Origin: Hypericum androsaemum
Taxonomy: Eukaryota; Streptophyta; Magnoliopsida; Malpighiales; Hypericaceae
DNA: 64,000 nucleotides
Assembly: GCA_963995505.1 (NCBI GenBank)
Contig: OZ023182.1
Location: forward strand, 6,502,707-6,566,706
Direction of reading: 5' to 3'
Shown here: in pieces, positions 35,492-47,329 of the stretch
Numbering within the stretch: position 1 is the first letter of the stretch
Layout of the letters: every line of letters starts with the position of its first letter
Translations under genes and position numbers: made by a program
The notes under the pieces: generated by a model
What the model was told of the DNA's origin: nothing
Databases searched by the model: none
The model's input: the letters and a program-made list of their open reading frames with translations, nothing else

Positions 35492-38400
35492 CTATGAAAC
35501 TGTACTATCCGAGGATTTATCGCTGCTGGTCTCTTGTGATCCACCACTTTCAAATATTAGATGATCACCGTCCCTTATCACCTCGATTTCCTCAATTTCA
35601 GCCCTGTCTTTGCTTAAAACTTTGGCGGGAAACAGCCCGAATTTCTTCGCGCCGATGTCGAGCAACTCCTGGAAACTCTTTGGAAGCAAGATCAGCTTCC
35701 CTGCAACTTCACCCTTCTCTGGACAACTAATGGTCACTCTAGCGGGACAGGCGCGCTTGTTGCTGATATCTTTGGCCTGGCCAGCAGAAAATAGCATGCC
35801 TGACCGACCCTTGTGTGCTGCAGACATCATCCCAAAGAGTGAGTTATGAAAATTGTTGGTTTTTCGCCTTGGCCGAGAATGGTTCAACGATCCATCGCTA
35901 GGGAATGCTCCGTCTGGGGGCAGAGGACGGATTGTTGGCTCACTTGTAAACCTTTCAAGATAACGAACTCCATTCTGTAGGTTCTCAGGACGGGCAACAG
36001 TCGGTTGAGCTTCTGGATTTTGCTCCTTACATTCTCGGAAAATTGATTGAATTCCTTCGTGTCCTTGTTGATCAGCTAGTTCCCTAGGAGTCCAGCCGTG
36101 CCCATCCGGTTTGTCCACCTCAGCACCATGGTCTAACAGGAATCTAACTATTTCAGAGTTATCCTCGCAGACAGCAACATGCAAGGCAGTAGTTCCGTTG
36201 GTCCTTGAACTTGTCATATCCCCTCCGTAAAGCACTATTTCTTCGAGCAGCTTCAAATTGTTCTGCTCAGCTGCGGTGCACGCGAAATGGCCGACATCTC
36301 CAGCGTTTATGTCGGCACCATTTTCGACCAGCAGCTTGACCACCGCTTTGTAACCAGCCAACATTGCATCCCATACAGGTACATTTCCGTCCGAGTCTGC
36401 AACGCAAATTTGATTCAGCCAAGTGGTTTAAGACATAAATCTCCTTCGGAATGCTTTACTACCAGGAATTCCTAAGCATGATGACATATAAGAGATGTTA
36501 TTATTACCAAACTGCGAATTAAATACCAATGCAATGGTCAGCAGCTGATCTTCAGTAATTACACAAGCCTAAACATACCAGCTCGGCTCAGGTGCTGATA
36601 CCCGCTTTCCGGTGTCAGCACGTGCTAACGAAAATAGGCATTTTCCGCATAACATATTATTTTTTTCTATGCTTCAGATATTTTAGTTTGGTATCAAGAT
36701 GTCAACCAATGCCGACCAAGGAAATAATTGAATGGAGCATGGCGCAAGCTTGTCTCACAAATATTTAACAAGAGAATTCTGACAGATATAGATTTGGATA
36801 AGGTTGGATAAGAATCTCTGCGTTGACTAAGCAAGGTAAAATTATTTAAGCTTTTGTTAATTGCAGGCCAATGGCCTGTATACAAGTGGGACATTATAAG
36901 AAGCTGCATTATTGAGATTGCCAAATTTGGAAAAAACCAACTAGATTGACTGGATCAGAAGAAGCATTTCCGAACCATTGATTCATATTATTAAAAGATA
37001 TGGCATATACCTCAGCCACAGCGTGGATTAAAGAATAAGAAGGTCAAATAGTAAAGATTGCAGGTTAGGACACCAACTAGCCAAACAGCTTGGTTGGTAA
37101 GTGAAAGGGCAGACTGATAAAAAAAAGGCAATTTACCTCTGAAATTCGGATTAGCACCATAATCAAGTAGAAGTAGTACACAGTTTTCGCTTCCTTTGGA
37201 TGCTGCTATGTGCTGATAATGTTGCATAAATGATTAGTACTGGAAACGAAATTCACGGACGGAAGAAAATAACGATTCTCATACCAAAGCTGATCTCCCG
37301 TTGTTGTCGGATTCATTTGGATCAAGGCCGCGCTTCAGCAAGTGATGAAGCAACAAGTCGTCTCCCCTTGATGCAGCAAAGCACAAGCTGAGGGGTAGGT
37401 CCATTCTACCGCGAGCGAGCATGTTCTCTGTCTCCATTAGTACTCCTTCCATGATGGGGTCCTTGAGATCTTTCAAATGCTGCCACACCAAGACCAAACA
37501 GACAAAAAGAACACACAAAAAAATAAAATCATAAGTGCATTCTTAGCTAACATTTGGTACATTGAACAACAACAAATGCTCCATATGAGAAGGTCCGATC
37601 CACCACGAAAAAATGAAAAGACCGAGACCAGGAGAGTGGAAGATCATGAACCTGGAGGAGGTTATTTATGATTATGGTGCCATCTCCAACATTGGCCTGG
37701 ATAATGTTCATGAATGTTGTACGATTCAGACGGAGTAGCTGGCTTAATCTTTTGGTTCGCACGGTGAACAGCTGCGGCCTGTAGCAAAGGACACCAATCT
37801 CGCCACAAAGATCTCCGGTTTTTGCCTCCCCAACAACCTATTAAGATGCAATGTCATCAGCTGTCGAACTCCGAAACAATTTCAATGCGGGTATGCGATT
37901 GCATGGACGAAATGGAAGTTTCAAGTGTTCAAAACTTGCCTGCTCAACCCCATTCTTGAGAACTAATAGATCCTGTAAACGATCAAGTTGTTATCAGACA
38001 CAGATTAGTGAACTTAATTGCAGGTTAATGCTAAAAAAGATCGAGAAGTGGAACTAAGGATAAAAGTTAAGAGTTCTAACCACAGCACCGGTAACAAGTA
38101 TGTAGAAGTCGGTCGGTGCTTCGTTCTGGAGAATCACATCTTCTTTGGGAGGGAAATATTCAGCTTTCATCTCTGAGACCTTTACAGGATTTTTAACAGA
38201 ACACAGAGTAGCGAATTAAGTGATTTACAGGTGGAATGATGAATCTAATAAGTTTGTTCAGGAAATTACCAGTTGAAAGAGCAAGTCGTTGGAGACACCG
38301 CGAAACAAATACACCTTATCGACCATAGAATAGAAGAGGTAGTGCGAAATGCTTGAACGAATGGCTTTCGGAAGGGAATCAAGGGTCTCCTGCTGCTGCA

Positions 38401-40457
38401 ATCCTTCAGAGTCTGTCCTGAACTTCAAGCACAGATGTGCAAGCATCTGATCTTGGAGGCGGACCGGTAGCTGGTTCCTTTGAGCAAAGCTCGAAGCAGC
38501 TTGTATGGTATCTCTCTGGAAAAAGACAAACAAATTGCAAGACACAATTTGGATGCAACCAACCATCAAGAGACTAGTAATTTGCAAATCAGGAGAGTGA
38601 AATAAATTAAGGGTGGGAATATAATTACTCACAAATTTCCTAGTTTTGCTTGTTCCATGAACAACCAAGTTGGTCATATTACCAATCAAATAAGCAGTCA
38701 ACCCGAGGTTGAAGAGCATGTAGCAGATATCAAAAATCATCTCCCTGGCATTAACAGGATGCAAGTCTCCATATCCAACGGTTGTCAGAGTAGTAATAGA
38801 CCAGTAAATTGAAGTCACATATCGATTCCATATACTCTTATGAATGAATTCATCACCCAACGACATCCCGATCCACGTATCGTGCGGATCATGGTTGCGC
38901 GCGGCGATGAGGTAATAGAAGCACGCAGCACAGTGAACAGCAAAGAGGGTGACCTGCATTGCATAGATATTTCATACACAACGCAATAAGCAAAAGACTT
39001 TTGCACAACATTTGACCCGGGTTTCGGGTCTCTATCCGGAAATCCACCATACTTACACAGATCAGCTTGGCACACCGAACCCAGAAGTAGTTGTAGTTCC
39101 TGTCCTTCTCCAACCTGGTCCAAGAATCAACAATATCAAACACATTCAGTATCTGCTCACGCTTCGCACGTGAATCATCAAGGCACAATGTGATATCTTT
39201 GTACCTAGAAAACAATGCACTAACTCTCCGGAGACGCCAGAGCCTGAGCATGTTGAAGAATCCATAAGACCTGATGGGCTCGGGTGTCAGCTTCCTGGCG
39301 AGCTCGGCCGGGATGGTGGAGATGATATCGAATGCAAGCCAGGTCCTCGCATACCTCCAAGCGATCTTCTTCCTGTCATCCACCAGCAAGTAGGTGGCCT
39401 TCTCGAGGTAAGCCACGAAGAAGGTGAGAACAATGTCCACGGCAAAGAAGCCGTTGACCACATTGTCAATGATGGAGAGCACCCCGGCGGGTTTCCTGAT
39501 GAACCCGAATTCAAACGGGGAAACCCAAGCTGTGTAGATGACCAAAACAACTAGAAAAGTCTCCCACGCCCTGCAAGAAAATATGTTGCTCAGAGCACTT
39601 GTCCAATTGCACGAGAAGTAAAAATGAATTGTCGGAAGTTGAAATTGCTCAGCCTCCAGTTAGGACCAAATAGTTTTTCTTGGTTGTCTAATGTAAATTT
39701 GTTTAAGTGAATCCAAGTCGTTTATCAGTTAGATTAACTTACGAGATGAGAAGATATCAAAAGAGAAAGTTGACCATCAGATAGTCACAGTCAGTAGAAG
39801 CAAACAGATACCAGAAAGTTGAAATAAAGTCACAATCATCAGCATGCACGAGAGACTTCACGAGAGGAACAGAAAAAAGCAACGAAAATAGGTAAGAAAA
39901 GTTTAACTTTCTTCGTAAAGAGTTAAGGACTAGACAACCAAGAGACAAATGGCACTAATAATGTTGTTGTTCACAGTTCAAAGCCATCTCCTGGTCAAAT
40001 GTATAAATTAACTAGTACGAAATTGTTCTATTTTGATTAGATGATTATTCGAGCTCTAGGAGTTTTAAAAATAGTTTAATAGTCTTGTTGGATCCACACT
40101 TATATTATTTTAAGTTAGGTAAATGTATACATATAAGATTCACGAAAATTGGTGTAACGGACTTGAATTCATTCAAAGACATACGGAGTTCAAATCTCAG
40201 TAACATAAAAAAAATTGGAGAATATTAAATATAAAAAGTGACCTGTAACGGCGTTCGTAGGGGGAAATAGTGAAACGGCTGAGTTTGACGCGGCGGTTAC
40301 TTCTGGCTCCGAGGGAAGGGAGTATCCCCGTCGAGAGGCTGTAATGGCTGCCGTCTCTCGATAACTGCTGCTCCAGCTCTTCCTCTCCGCCGCACATTGA
40401 TACGCTGTTCATAAACCCTAACACCCTCCTACTCCTCACCCCTCCTCCCCTCTCCAT
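35492..40457 (-). CDS. AKT1: AKT1-like inward-rectifying (Shaker) K+ channel
   Basis: Voltage-gated K+ uptake channel of the plasma membrane, typical of roots. Exons from the start: 40457-40243, 39570-39057, 38953-38633, 38515-38270, 38179-38081, 37972-37940, 37837-37652, 37479-37285, 37212-37137, 36396-35492; joined frame 929 residues. S1-S6 span about residues 72-330. S4 has [12 protein letters not shown] (about 181-192), and the pore TTVGYGD is near residue 303. A cyclic-nucleotide-binding-like domain covers about 380-530 ([17 protein letters not shown]). Ankyrin repeats lie at about 540-740 ([28 protein letters not shown]), and a KHA domain at about 848-925 ends in [12 protein letters not shown]. 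Exon 6 is only 33 bp and is followed by a GC donor (CAG|GCAAGT). The start could be an internal Met (residue 16 or 21), since family members are usually near 860 residues. AKT1 is the best fit from the ankyrin and KHA sequence. Confidence 0.93.
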
Positions 40458-40755
40458 TCTCTCTCTCTCTCTCCCCTTATTCCTTGCGTTTCAAGCTACC
40501 GAGCGGAACGAGAGCGAGCGGTTTCTCTCCTCTATTTTCTCATCTTCTTCTTCTTCTTCTTCGTTCTCGTCCAGTCCTAAGTCGTTACTCTATTTATAAG
40601 GGCTCCCCGAGGGTTTTTGGTTTCTTTTTACTAAACAAGAAAAACACGGAAAAGGAAACAAACGCGAGGCCCTCTTTTTTCTCCATCTTTCTCGAACTAA
40701 ACCGTCCGATTCTATACCACCGACTTAAAAACATCTAATTAGGGTGGGGAGATCA

Positions 40756-41184
40756 GGGTATGGATTGGGTACGGAATGCCACTATTCCGAATCATTCGGA
40801 ATGAAGATATGCGGGGATTTTTTTGCAAACGCGCTAAAATACGGAGACCAAAATGAAAAAAACTATGCACAAACACAGGCCGGATACAAATGCCATTATC
40901 ACATAACAGTGCATGCCAGTATCACATAACAGTGCATGCCGGTGTGACCTTTTTGTAAAAATGCTAAAACATGGGAGACCAAAATGAAAAAAACTATGCG
41001 TGCTATTATCATCAACGGGAACGTGCCATTTTCACAAAAACAAATGCCATTATCACATAACTGTACTTGTCATTATCACATAACTGCGTTTGCTATTATC
41101 ACATACATGCGCTTGCCGCTGCGGTCCCCCTTCAGTCCAAACCGTACAGAATCAATTCCTTCACTCCGTACCCAATCCAACCCC
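40756..41184. mobile_element. MULE-type MITE, copy 1, 10-bp TSD
   Basis: Ends GGGTATGGATTGGGTACGGA and, in reverse, GGGGTTGGATTGGGTACGGA. Perfect duplication GGGGAGATCA (40746-40755, 41185-41194). The interior has repeated words of the type GCCATTATCACATAAC and GTGCATGCCAGTATC. It lies about 300 bp upstream of the K+ channel start, so it is in the promoter region of that gene. Confidence 0.9.
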
Positions 41185-41194
41185 GGGGAGATCA

Positions 41195-42592
41195 AATCCC
41201 TCAACGACACATCTCCACCCGTCTTGAACTCGTAATAGTCAGTCCACTAGGTTTACGTATAGCAGATAGTATAAAGTAATTTGGAAGTTTAGTTCGAATA
41301 TGAATTCAAATGTATTGTTTAGTTCGAATATGAATTAGTGGATGTTGGAATTCCATCCGGTTACCACAAAAATATTAACAACTTAATTGCAGTATTAAAT
41401 ACCAAATAAAAAAATCATTATATACTGTCGTTTTCTTTGCTTTTTTTTCCTATTTCCGAGCTTCTATATATGGAAGGTATCTCGCTGCATCCCATGAAAG
41501 TGGTCAAAACATAATTGACTAGAATCTAAGAATTCACAAAAAAAAAACTAGAATCTAAGTGAATCTTCGGATAAAGTTTCCATGGCCTTTAATTTCATCA
41601 CACTATTTTGGTAGTGACTTGTTTTGTAACTTTGTTACCTTAGAAAACCCGGAGATAGGGAATAAATTGAAATCCTAAATTACGGGAAGTTGGAATTTCA
41701 ATTTTGGTCTTTCTGTCTTCATGATAGTTGGTATTTATTATTTTCTGCTTCAACCATTTTATTTGAAGATACATTGAATTTTACAAGCAAGAAGACCAAT
41801 GTTTTAAAAATCGAGGTCCGACTGGCGATCTGACAAGTCGGATCGCTACCCAAGATCAATTTAGGATCAATTTTTGACTAAAAATCAGACAGCAGTTTTC
41901 CGTTCTAAATCTGGTCAGATTGTCTGATCAAGCATTTTGGGAGACTCGGTTTGCCGGGAACAAGAACAATTAATGTTTATTTTTTTATTTTATCTGATTT
42001 AATTCAAAACAAACACCTCTATTTTCACAACCGGAGCGTGTACATCACTTTTGGTTCACAATAAGCTTATATTTTTAAAAGTTCTCGATAATATATCAAC
42101 TAAGTCAAGAAAATTGACTAAGATGTCAAATAAGAAAGCTTGTATCATGGTTTTCATATACTTCTAAACTTGTTAAATTAATGTTCGAAAATTTTGTCTG
42201 AATAAATTATATACCAAAGTTAGAAAATATTTAAAATTATTTAGTATTTTATCAATTTAATGCTAAATTAAATTTATGTCACATTATTTAATAATTATTA
42301 ATATAAAAATTTTGATCCAATAGGTTGGACCGAGTGAACCAAAAAATTGAAGATTACTAGTCAACTCCCAGTTATTAAAAAAGATGCATTGAATTTTCTG
42401 TAAAATAATAATTTCGGTACTATGACATTTATTAAATTAGAGAGGTGCATGTTAATAAGTCAATAAATTGATAGTTTTCTATTTAAATACTATTTTTTCA
42501 TTAGATTTTTTTAGATATTAATTTTTTACATCATATTATATGTATCAAGTATTGAACCATGTACTTCAATCATTTTACGAGCTGACTATAAT
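41195..42592. other. AT-rich intergenic sequence
   Basis: No gene is recognised. A short direct duplication of TTTAGTTCGAATATGAATT lies at about 41290-41340. Confidence 0.5.
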
Positions 42593-42596
42593 GGCA

Positions 42597-43352
42597 GTGG
42601 ATTGGGTCCGGAATGAAGGAGTTATTCCAGATCGATTGGACTGATAATGGCATGCCCCGGTTCTAACAATGGCATGTCCCGGTTACGACACTGGCATGCC
42701 CAATCATTGATAAAGATCCACGTGCTATGACAATAGTATGTCCAGTTATCGATAATGACATGTCGATGATACCCTACTCCGCGCGCAGACTTTTTTCATT
42801 TTTGTTCTTGTATTTTAAACTTTTTGCAAAAAACCTCATGTATCTTTCTGTACAAACGGTTTGGAATGAGCCTATTATGGAGGGTATGGATTGGGTACAG
42901 AATGCCAATATTCTGAACCGTTTGGAATGAAGACACGCGGAGACTTTTTTGCAAATGCGCTAAAATAAGGGGACCAAAATGAAAAAATCCATGCACAAAC
43001 ACAGGCCGGATACAAATGTCATTATCACATAACAGTGCATGCCAGTATCACATAACCGCGCATGCCAGTATCACATAACAGTGCATGCCAGTGTGACCTT
43101 TTTGCAAAAATGCTAAAATATGGGGGACCAAAATATAAAAAAAACTATGCGTGCCATTATCATCAACGGGGACTTGCCGTTTTCACAAAAATAAATGTCA
43201 TTATCACGTAACTGTACTTGCCATTATCATATAACTGCGTTTGCCATTATCACATACATGCGCTTGCCGCTGCAGTCTCTCTTTAGTCCAAACCGTTCGG
43301 AATCAATTCCTTCACTCCGTACCCAATCCAACCCCTATTATGGAGCCAATCC
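42597..43352. mobile_element. Older related MITE hosting copy 2
   Basis: 42597-42881 begins GTGGATTGGGTCCGGAATGA, related to the MITE ends, and has ATGGCATGCCCCGG-type subrepeats. The sequence resumes after 43335 with AGCCAATCCAAGC, a plausible inverted end. Copy 2 of the MITE therefore seems to have landed inside an older member of the same broad family. Confidence 0.5.
42882..43335. mobile_element. MULE-type MITE, copy 2, 9-bp TSD
   Basis: Same ends and interior as 40756-41184. Perfect duplication TATTATGGA (42873-42881 and 43336-43344). Confidence 0.9.
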
Positions 43353-44300
43353 AAGCTCCCGACTGTGACACCCTTGTCCCGGTGTATGTAGTCCCACAGA
43401 TTGTGACCAACTTGCCTGGTGTCGGTGGGTGGCTACCGTAATTTTGCATTGATGAGCCAATTTCTCAAATTGCCCATTAACGTCGGGCCATGTGATCTTC
43501 GTGATCAATGACCATTAACTTTTTGTTAATTTGACTTATATCAACAATATATTTATGATGGAAAATGAATCTCGTAAAATTAGTTATAAATTTAGAAACG
43601 TTAAATTCTAAGTATAGATCATGTAATATCTATTTATACCTTAGATGTTTTATCTTTTTGGAAAGAATGGCGGAATATATGGAAATTTTTTATAGCAGTA
43701 TTCCTCGGTCATCAAATAAAAAGGGGAGGTGGGTGGTGCTCAATAGTTAAACGAAATATGGAAGTTTGTTCTGTTATTATAACTCTCTAGAAAGTTTGAG
43801 AAGTTCGTTCTGTTATTATTATTCTCTAGAAAGTTTGAGAATTCATGTTAAAGTCAGATTTTGTATGATCAATTCAGGAATTAAAACTTTTTCCCAAAAG
43901 AGTCGTGATATCGTTTTGAAGCAAAAAGAAAATATCTTGAAACACAAACAAAAAGGAAGTCTTCGTTTTTGTTTGTCTCAGCGTTTGGGAGTCGAGTCAT
44001 CAAATAGGATTTTAGATTGGGTACAGAATGAGTAAAGTAGGTTTGAATGATCCATACACGAATATGAACTATAAATCTTGATGAGTAGACGTGCGTTAGA
44101 AATCTAACATTAGAAAATTCAAATATGTGATCCCGGTGATATTTTAGTCCTGTACTCATTTTCATCTTTCTTTCCCCATTTTTTTCTCTCCTATCACGTA
44201 TCATCCTTTACTTCGTGCGTTTCTCTTTCTCAAACTTTCCCTTTCTCCATCCACCTTTCTTATTTTTTTTCTCTCCATTCTCTCTACGGTTTCCAAGCTA
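43353..44300. other. Intergenic sequence with a ~40-bp tandem duplication
   Basis: Near 43765-43845 the block TTCGTTCTGTTATTAT... TCTCTAGAAAGTTTGAGAA occurs twice in tandem. No gene is seen. Confidence 0.55.
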
Positions 44301-44960
44301 GGGCTTGCTTTCAATTTTTTCCTTTTCTTCCTTTTTTTCCCTTCCGTCTTCTCCTCCTCTACGATTTATCATCCTCTTCTTCTTTTTTTCCTTCTTCTCC
44401 TCTTCTTCCTTTTTTTCTTGTTACTTCTTCTCCTTCAAGCTTTCTCGTACTCTTCTTATTTTTTTTCCTTCTTCTTCTCCTTTTCTCGGCTCGGAAGCGG
44501 CTACCGTGGTGAACAGCGACGGTGGCAGAGCGGGGACGACGGCGATGGCGTGCGAGCTCTCCTCCTCGCTCCTTGCTCCTCGACGCAGACGGGACGGGGC
44601 TCTTCTTCAATGGCGAACGGCACCGCTGGCGGACGGACTCCTTCTTCCTCTCTCTCCTGACGGACTCTCTCCTCGACGCGGGTTCTTCTCCTCTTCTCTC
44701 TTGACGCCGCGTACAGCGGCTCGGTGGTGGCGGGATGGCGAGGACGGCCGTCGGGTGGGCTGACCTGGTTGGTGTCAGACCGGTGGCCCCTGGGCTGGCG
44801 ACGGAGGCTCCTCCTCCATGGGCAGCAGCCACTCTCCAAGGGTGGAAAACCCTAATCCAATTTCCGCCAATTTGGACAAAATTACCAATTGCTCCTGCCT
44901 TCTTTTTGAAACTACAGAACCATCCCTCTTCACTAATTTCTACCCGAATACACACCAAAA
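44300..44960. other. CT-rich low-complexity stretch followed by GC-rich sequence
   Basis: 44300-44490 is a polypyrimidine stretch; 44490-44830 is GC-rich. Several overlapping open frames occur on both strands but none has a recognised domain. The stretch precedes an LTR with its PBS, so it may be retrotransposon leader. Confidence 0.5.
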
Positions 44961-45331
44961 CTCTGATACCAATTGTTAGGGCATCGGAAGCGTAAACACG
45001 GATGTGTAGAACACCCATAACAAATAGTACGAGAGATAGGAAGAATCGAGGATATACGATATTACGTGGTTCAGTCGAATGACCTACTCCACGGGGTCGA
45101 GACGATCATCACTATATTATGTGGATATACATGGTACATAAGCCATAGGCGAGGCTGTGCCTCGAGCCTAAATCTCTGCCTATACTACCATGGCTATTTA
45201 AGCCAAGACCAAAGAACATCTAATCCCTACCCTCATATATATAGAGGACAAGCTCAATATATTTCACAATAGGAAATAGAGTTCTATTCTAATTAGGAAT
45301 TTGAGACAAATCCTAACAATCTCCACCTTGG
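44961..45331 (-). mobile_element. LTR with PBS on one side and polypurine tract on the other
   Basis: The LTR proper is 44974-45318 (345 bp), TGTTAGGGCATCGG...ATCCTAACA, with inverted ends TGTTAGG/CCTAACA. On its left, CTCTGATACCA (44961-44971) is the complement of the initiator-Met PBS. On its right, ATCTCCACCTTGG (45319-45331) is, on the minus strand, a purine-rich PPT. Both signals indicate minus orientation, but they belong to opposite ends of an element. This LTR therefore sits between two internal regions, as in a tandem or recombined pair. Confidence 0.75.
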
Positions 45332-47020
45332 ACCAAATTCCAAAATTAATAGTCTTCTCCAGCTTCAAAGCTCATCTTCCACATCAGACCATCTTCACTG
45401 TGTATCTCTTTCGTGCCGCCCCGTGGTGGTTCAGCCGCTAGCCTTGGTGTCATGGAGGTGCAAAACCCTAATTTGGAGCTTGGATTGGAAATTTTGGGTC
45501 AACAAGTTGACTGATTGGTTTGGTTTTTTGGTCCGACTAGAAGATGATTTTTTGGACTAGTTGGTTATGTTTTGATCGGTTTTGAGGCTGACTTATTCAG
45601 TTTTGACCATATTCGGTTATAGAGGCTAGGTGGATGTGATTAGTCATGGTTTGAAAGTTGACCAGACTTGTTTTTTGTGTGAGAATATTGGTGATCCTTA
45701 AAGATTAGACCAATTTTGAGGAGAAAATCTTGGGTCTTGGTTTGGATCATGAAGTTTGGGTCGGTTTGATGGGTATGTTATTTTGTTTGTCCGAGTTGAA
45801 GAATTTGACCAAGGAAGGGTCAGATTAAGGTCCTATTGAATTGAAGATTGGTTCAGGTCATGGAGATTCACGGTTGAAGATCAGTCATGTGATTTGGTTC
45901 AAGGTGGAGACTTGTTGGGTGTTTGACCCAAATCTTATTAGATTTTGAGCTCGGGTCCAATGGTATCTCCTATACATGTATGTGGTATTATATGTGTAGT
46001 CGAGAGTGGTGTGAGAAAGTTAGAGGAGCTTGAGGTGACTTCTTTCTCCGGAAGACTCTCTTGTTTCCATGGAATTAATCGGGTCTAATTTGGGTTCATG
46101 GTTGATCGATCATGGAGTGGTCGTATCATGTTGGACCAAGAGGTAGATCGTATGAAGACTTTGAATATTGTTTGGACCAATTACTCATTGACGATGAAGG
46201 CAAAGATTTGGTACAAGTATCGGTTTTGTTTTGACTCACAGGTTATGCAGTGTATCTCCTGGTTGCCCACGAGGATGGAGGAATGAGGTGTAATAGCAAC
46301 AGCAAGCTTGGTGTCTAGAAGGTATTCACGTGAAGGTGATGTAAAGTCCTGTAGCTGGTGGAGAATTCCAAGATTGATGTACAGAAGGTGTTCACGCGAA
46401 GGTGATGTAAAGGCATGTAGCTGGTGTCCTCATCTCTTATTTGGACTGAGATTGGTGTTCGCTCGGTGATGTAACCCCAACAGTCGGTGTTCACATGAAG
46501 ATGTTGGTTTCTCGTAGAGGTGGAGTCTGCTATGTCAGTAGAGAAATATTTTGAGAGTGCTCCGTGAGAGTACACCATATTGGGATGAGTATTGGTTATA
46601 TTGGAACTTCTGGGATTGAAGCTGGCCTATGAGATTTAGGCATTGTTGTGGGCATTGGAGTGATTTTCTCCAATGTGAAAAACTCTGTGTTGCGCGCATG
46701 GTAATTTTCTCCTGTCGTATTGGTTCTTCAGAGTGGAAGACCCGAGGTGAGTTTATGTTGTTGAGATACTTGTGGAAGATTCTATTCGAGGTAGAGTTTT
46801 CAAGATTGAGGCAGAAGATTGAACAAAAGGTGAAGAGAAAGTTGAGATGATCTTATTGATGCAGTTATCTATGGTCCGAGATGGAGTCAGTGGAGTCGCA
46901 TTGGTTTTGCAAGATCTCATGGTTCTTCATGGGGTGGTATTTTGTCAAGGTAGAGTTTGTTGAAGTTAAGGTGGAGCTTCATGGTTCTTCCACGAGATGA
47001 TTTCTTGCCAAGGTGGAGAT
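45332..47020 (+). mobile_element. Non-coding retrotransposon internal sequence
   Basis: The last ~180 bp (46840-47020) match 48998-49189, including GCCAAGGTGGAGAT, the polypurine tract before each LTR. It is thus the 3' internal end of a second element of the 47021 family. 46300-46500 has an imperfect ~65-bp tandem repeat with CGAAGGTGATGTAAAG and TGTAGCTGGTG. No protein is recognised in 45332-46840. Confidence 0.65.
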
Positions 47021-47297
47021 TGTTGGGATGGCAAAAAATAGGAAAGACTTATTTCCTATTCCTATTCCTATTCTGACTAGGTTTTGGACTCCTAATTTGA
47101 CCTAGATAGGTTACTTGTACACCAAGGGTTTGTCTCTATATAAAGACATGTTACCCTAGGTTTTTTGTATTGCTTTGTGACTTGGATCCATCAATAAAAT
47201 TTTTCCTTTCTCACCGTGGACGTAGGTACTAGGCCGAACCACGTTATCTCTTGTGTCCGTATTCTTTGCGCGTTTTGTTCTCTAGTTGCTGAATTCA
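47021..47297 (+). repeat. LTR 1 of a copia family (plus orientation)
   Basis: 277 bp, TGTTGGGATGGC...TGCTGAATTCA, with a TATA-like TCTATATAAAG and an AATAAAA signal. It is followed by TAATTGGTATCAAGAGC, a variant initiator-Met PBS. Confidence 0.88.
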
Positions 47298-47329
47298 TAA
47301 TAATTGGTATCAAGAGCTTGGGTTCGAGG

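Noticed and set aside
44305..45018. Several long open frames on both strands in CT/GC-rich sequence
   Set aside because: Low-complexity residues (Ser/Phe/Pro or Arg/Glu runs) with no domain, overlapping in up to five frames; composition alone explains them.
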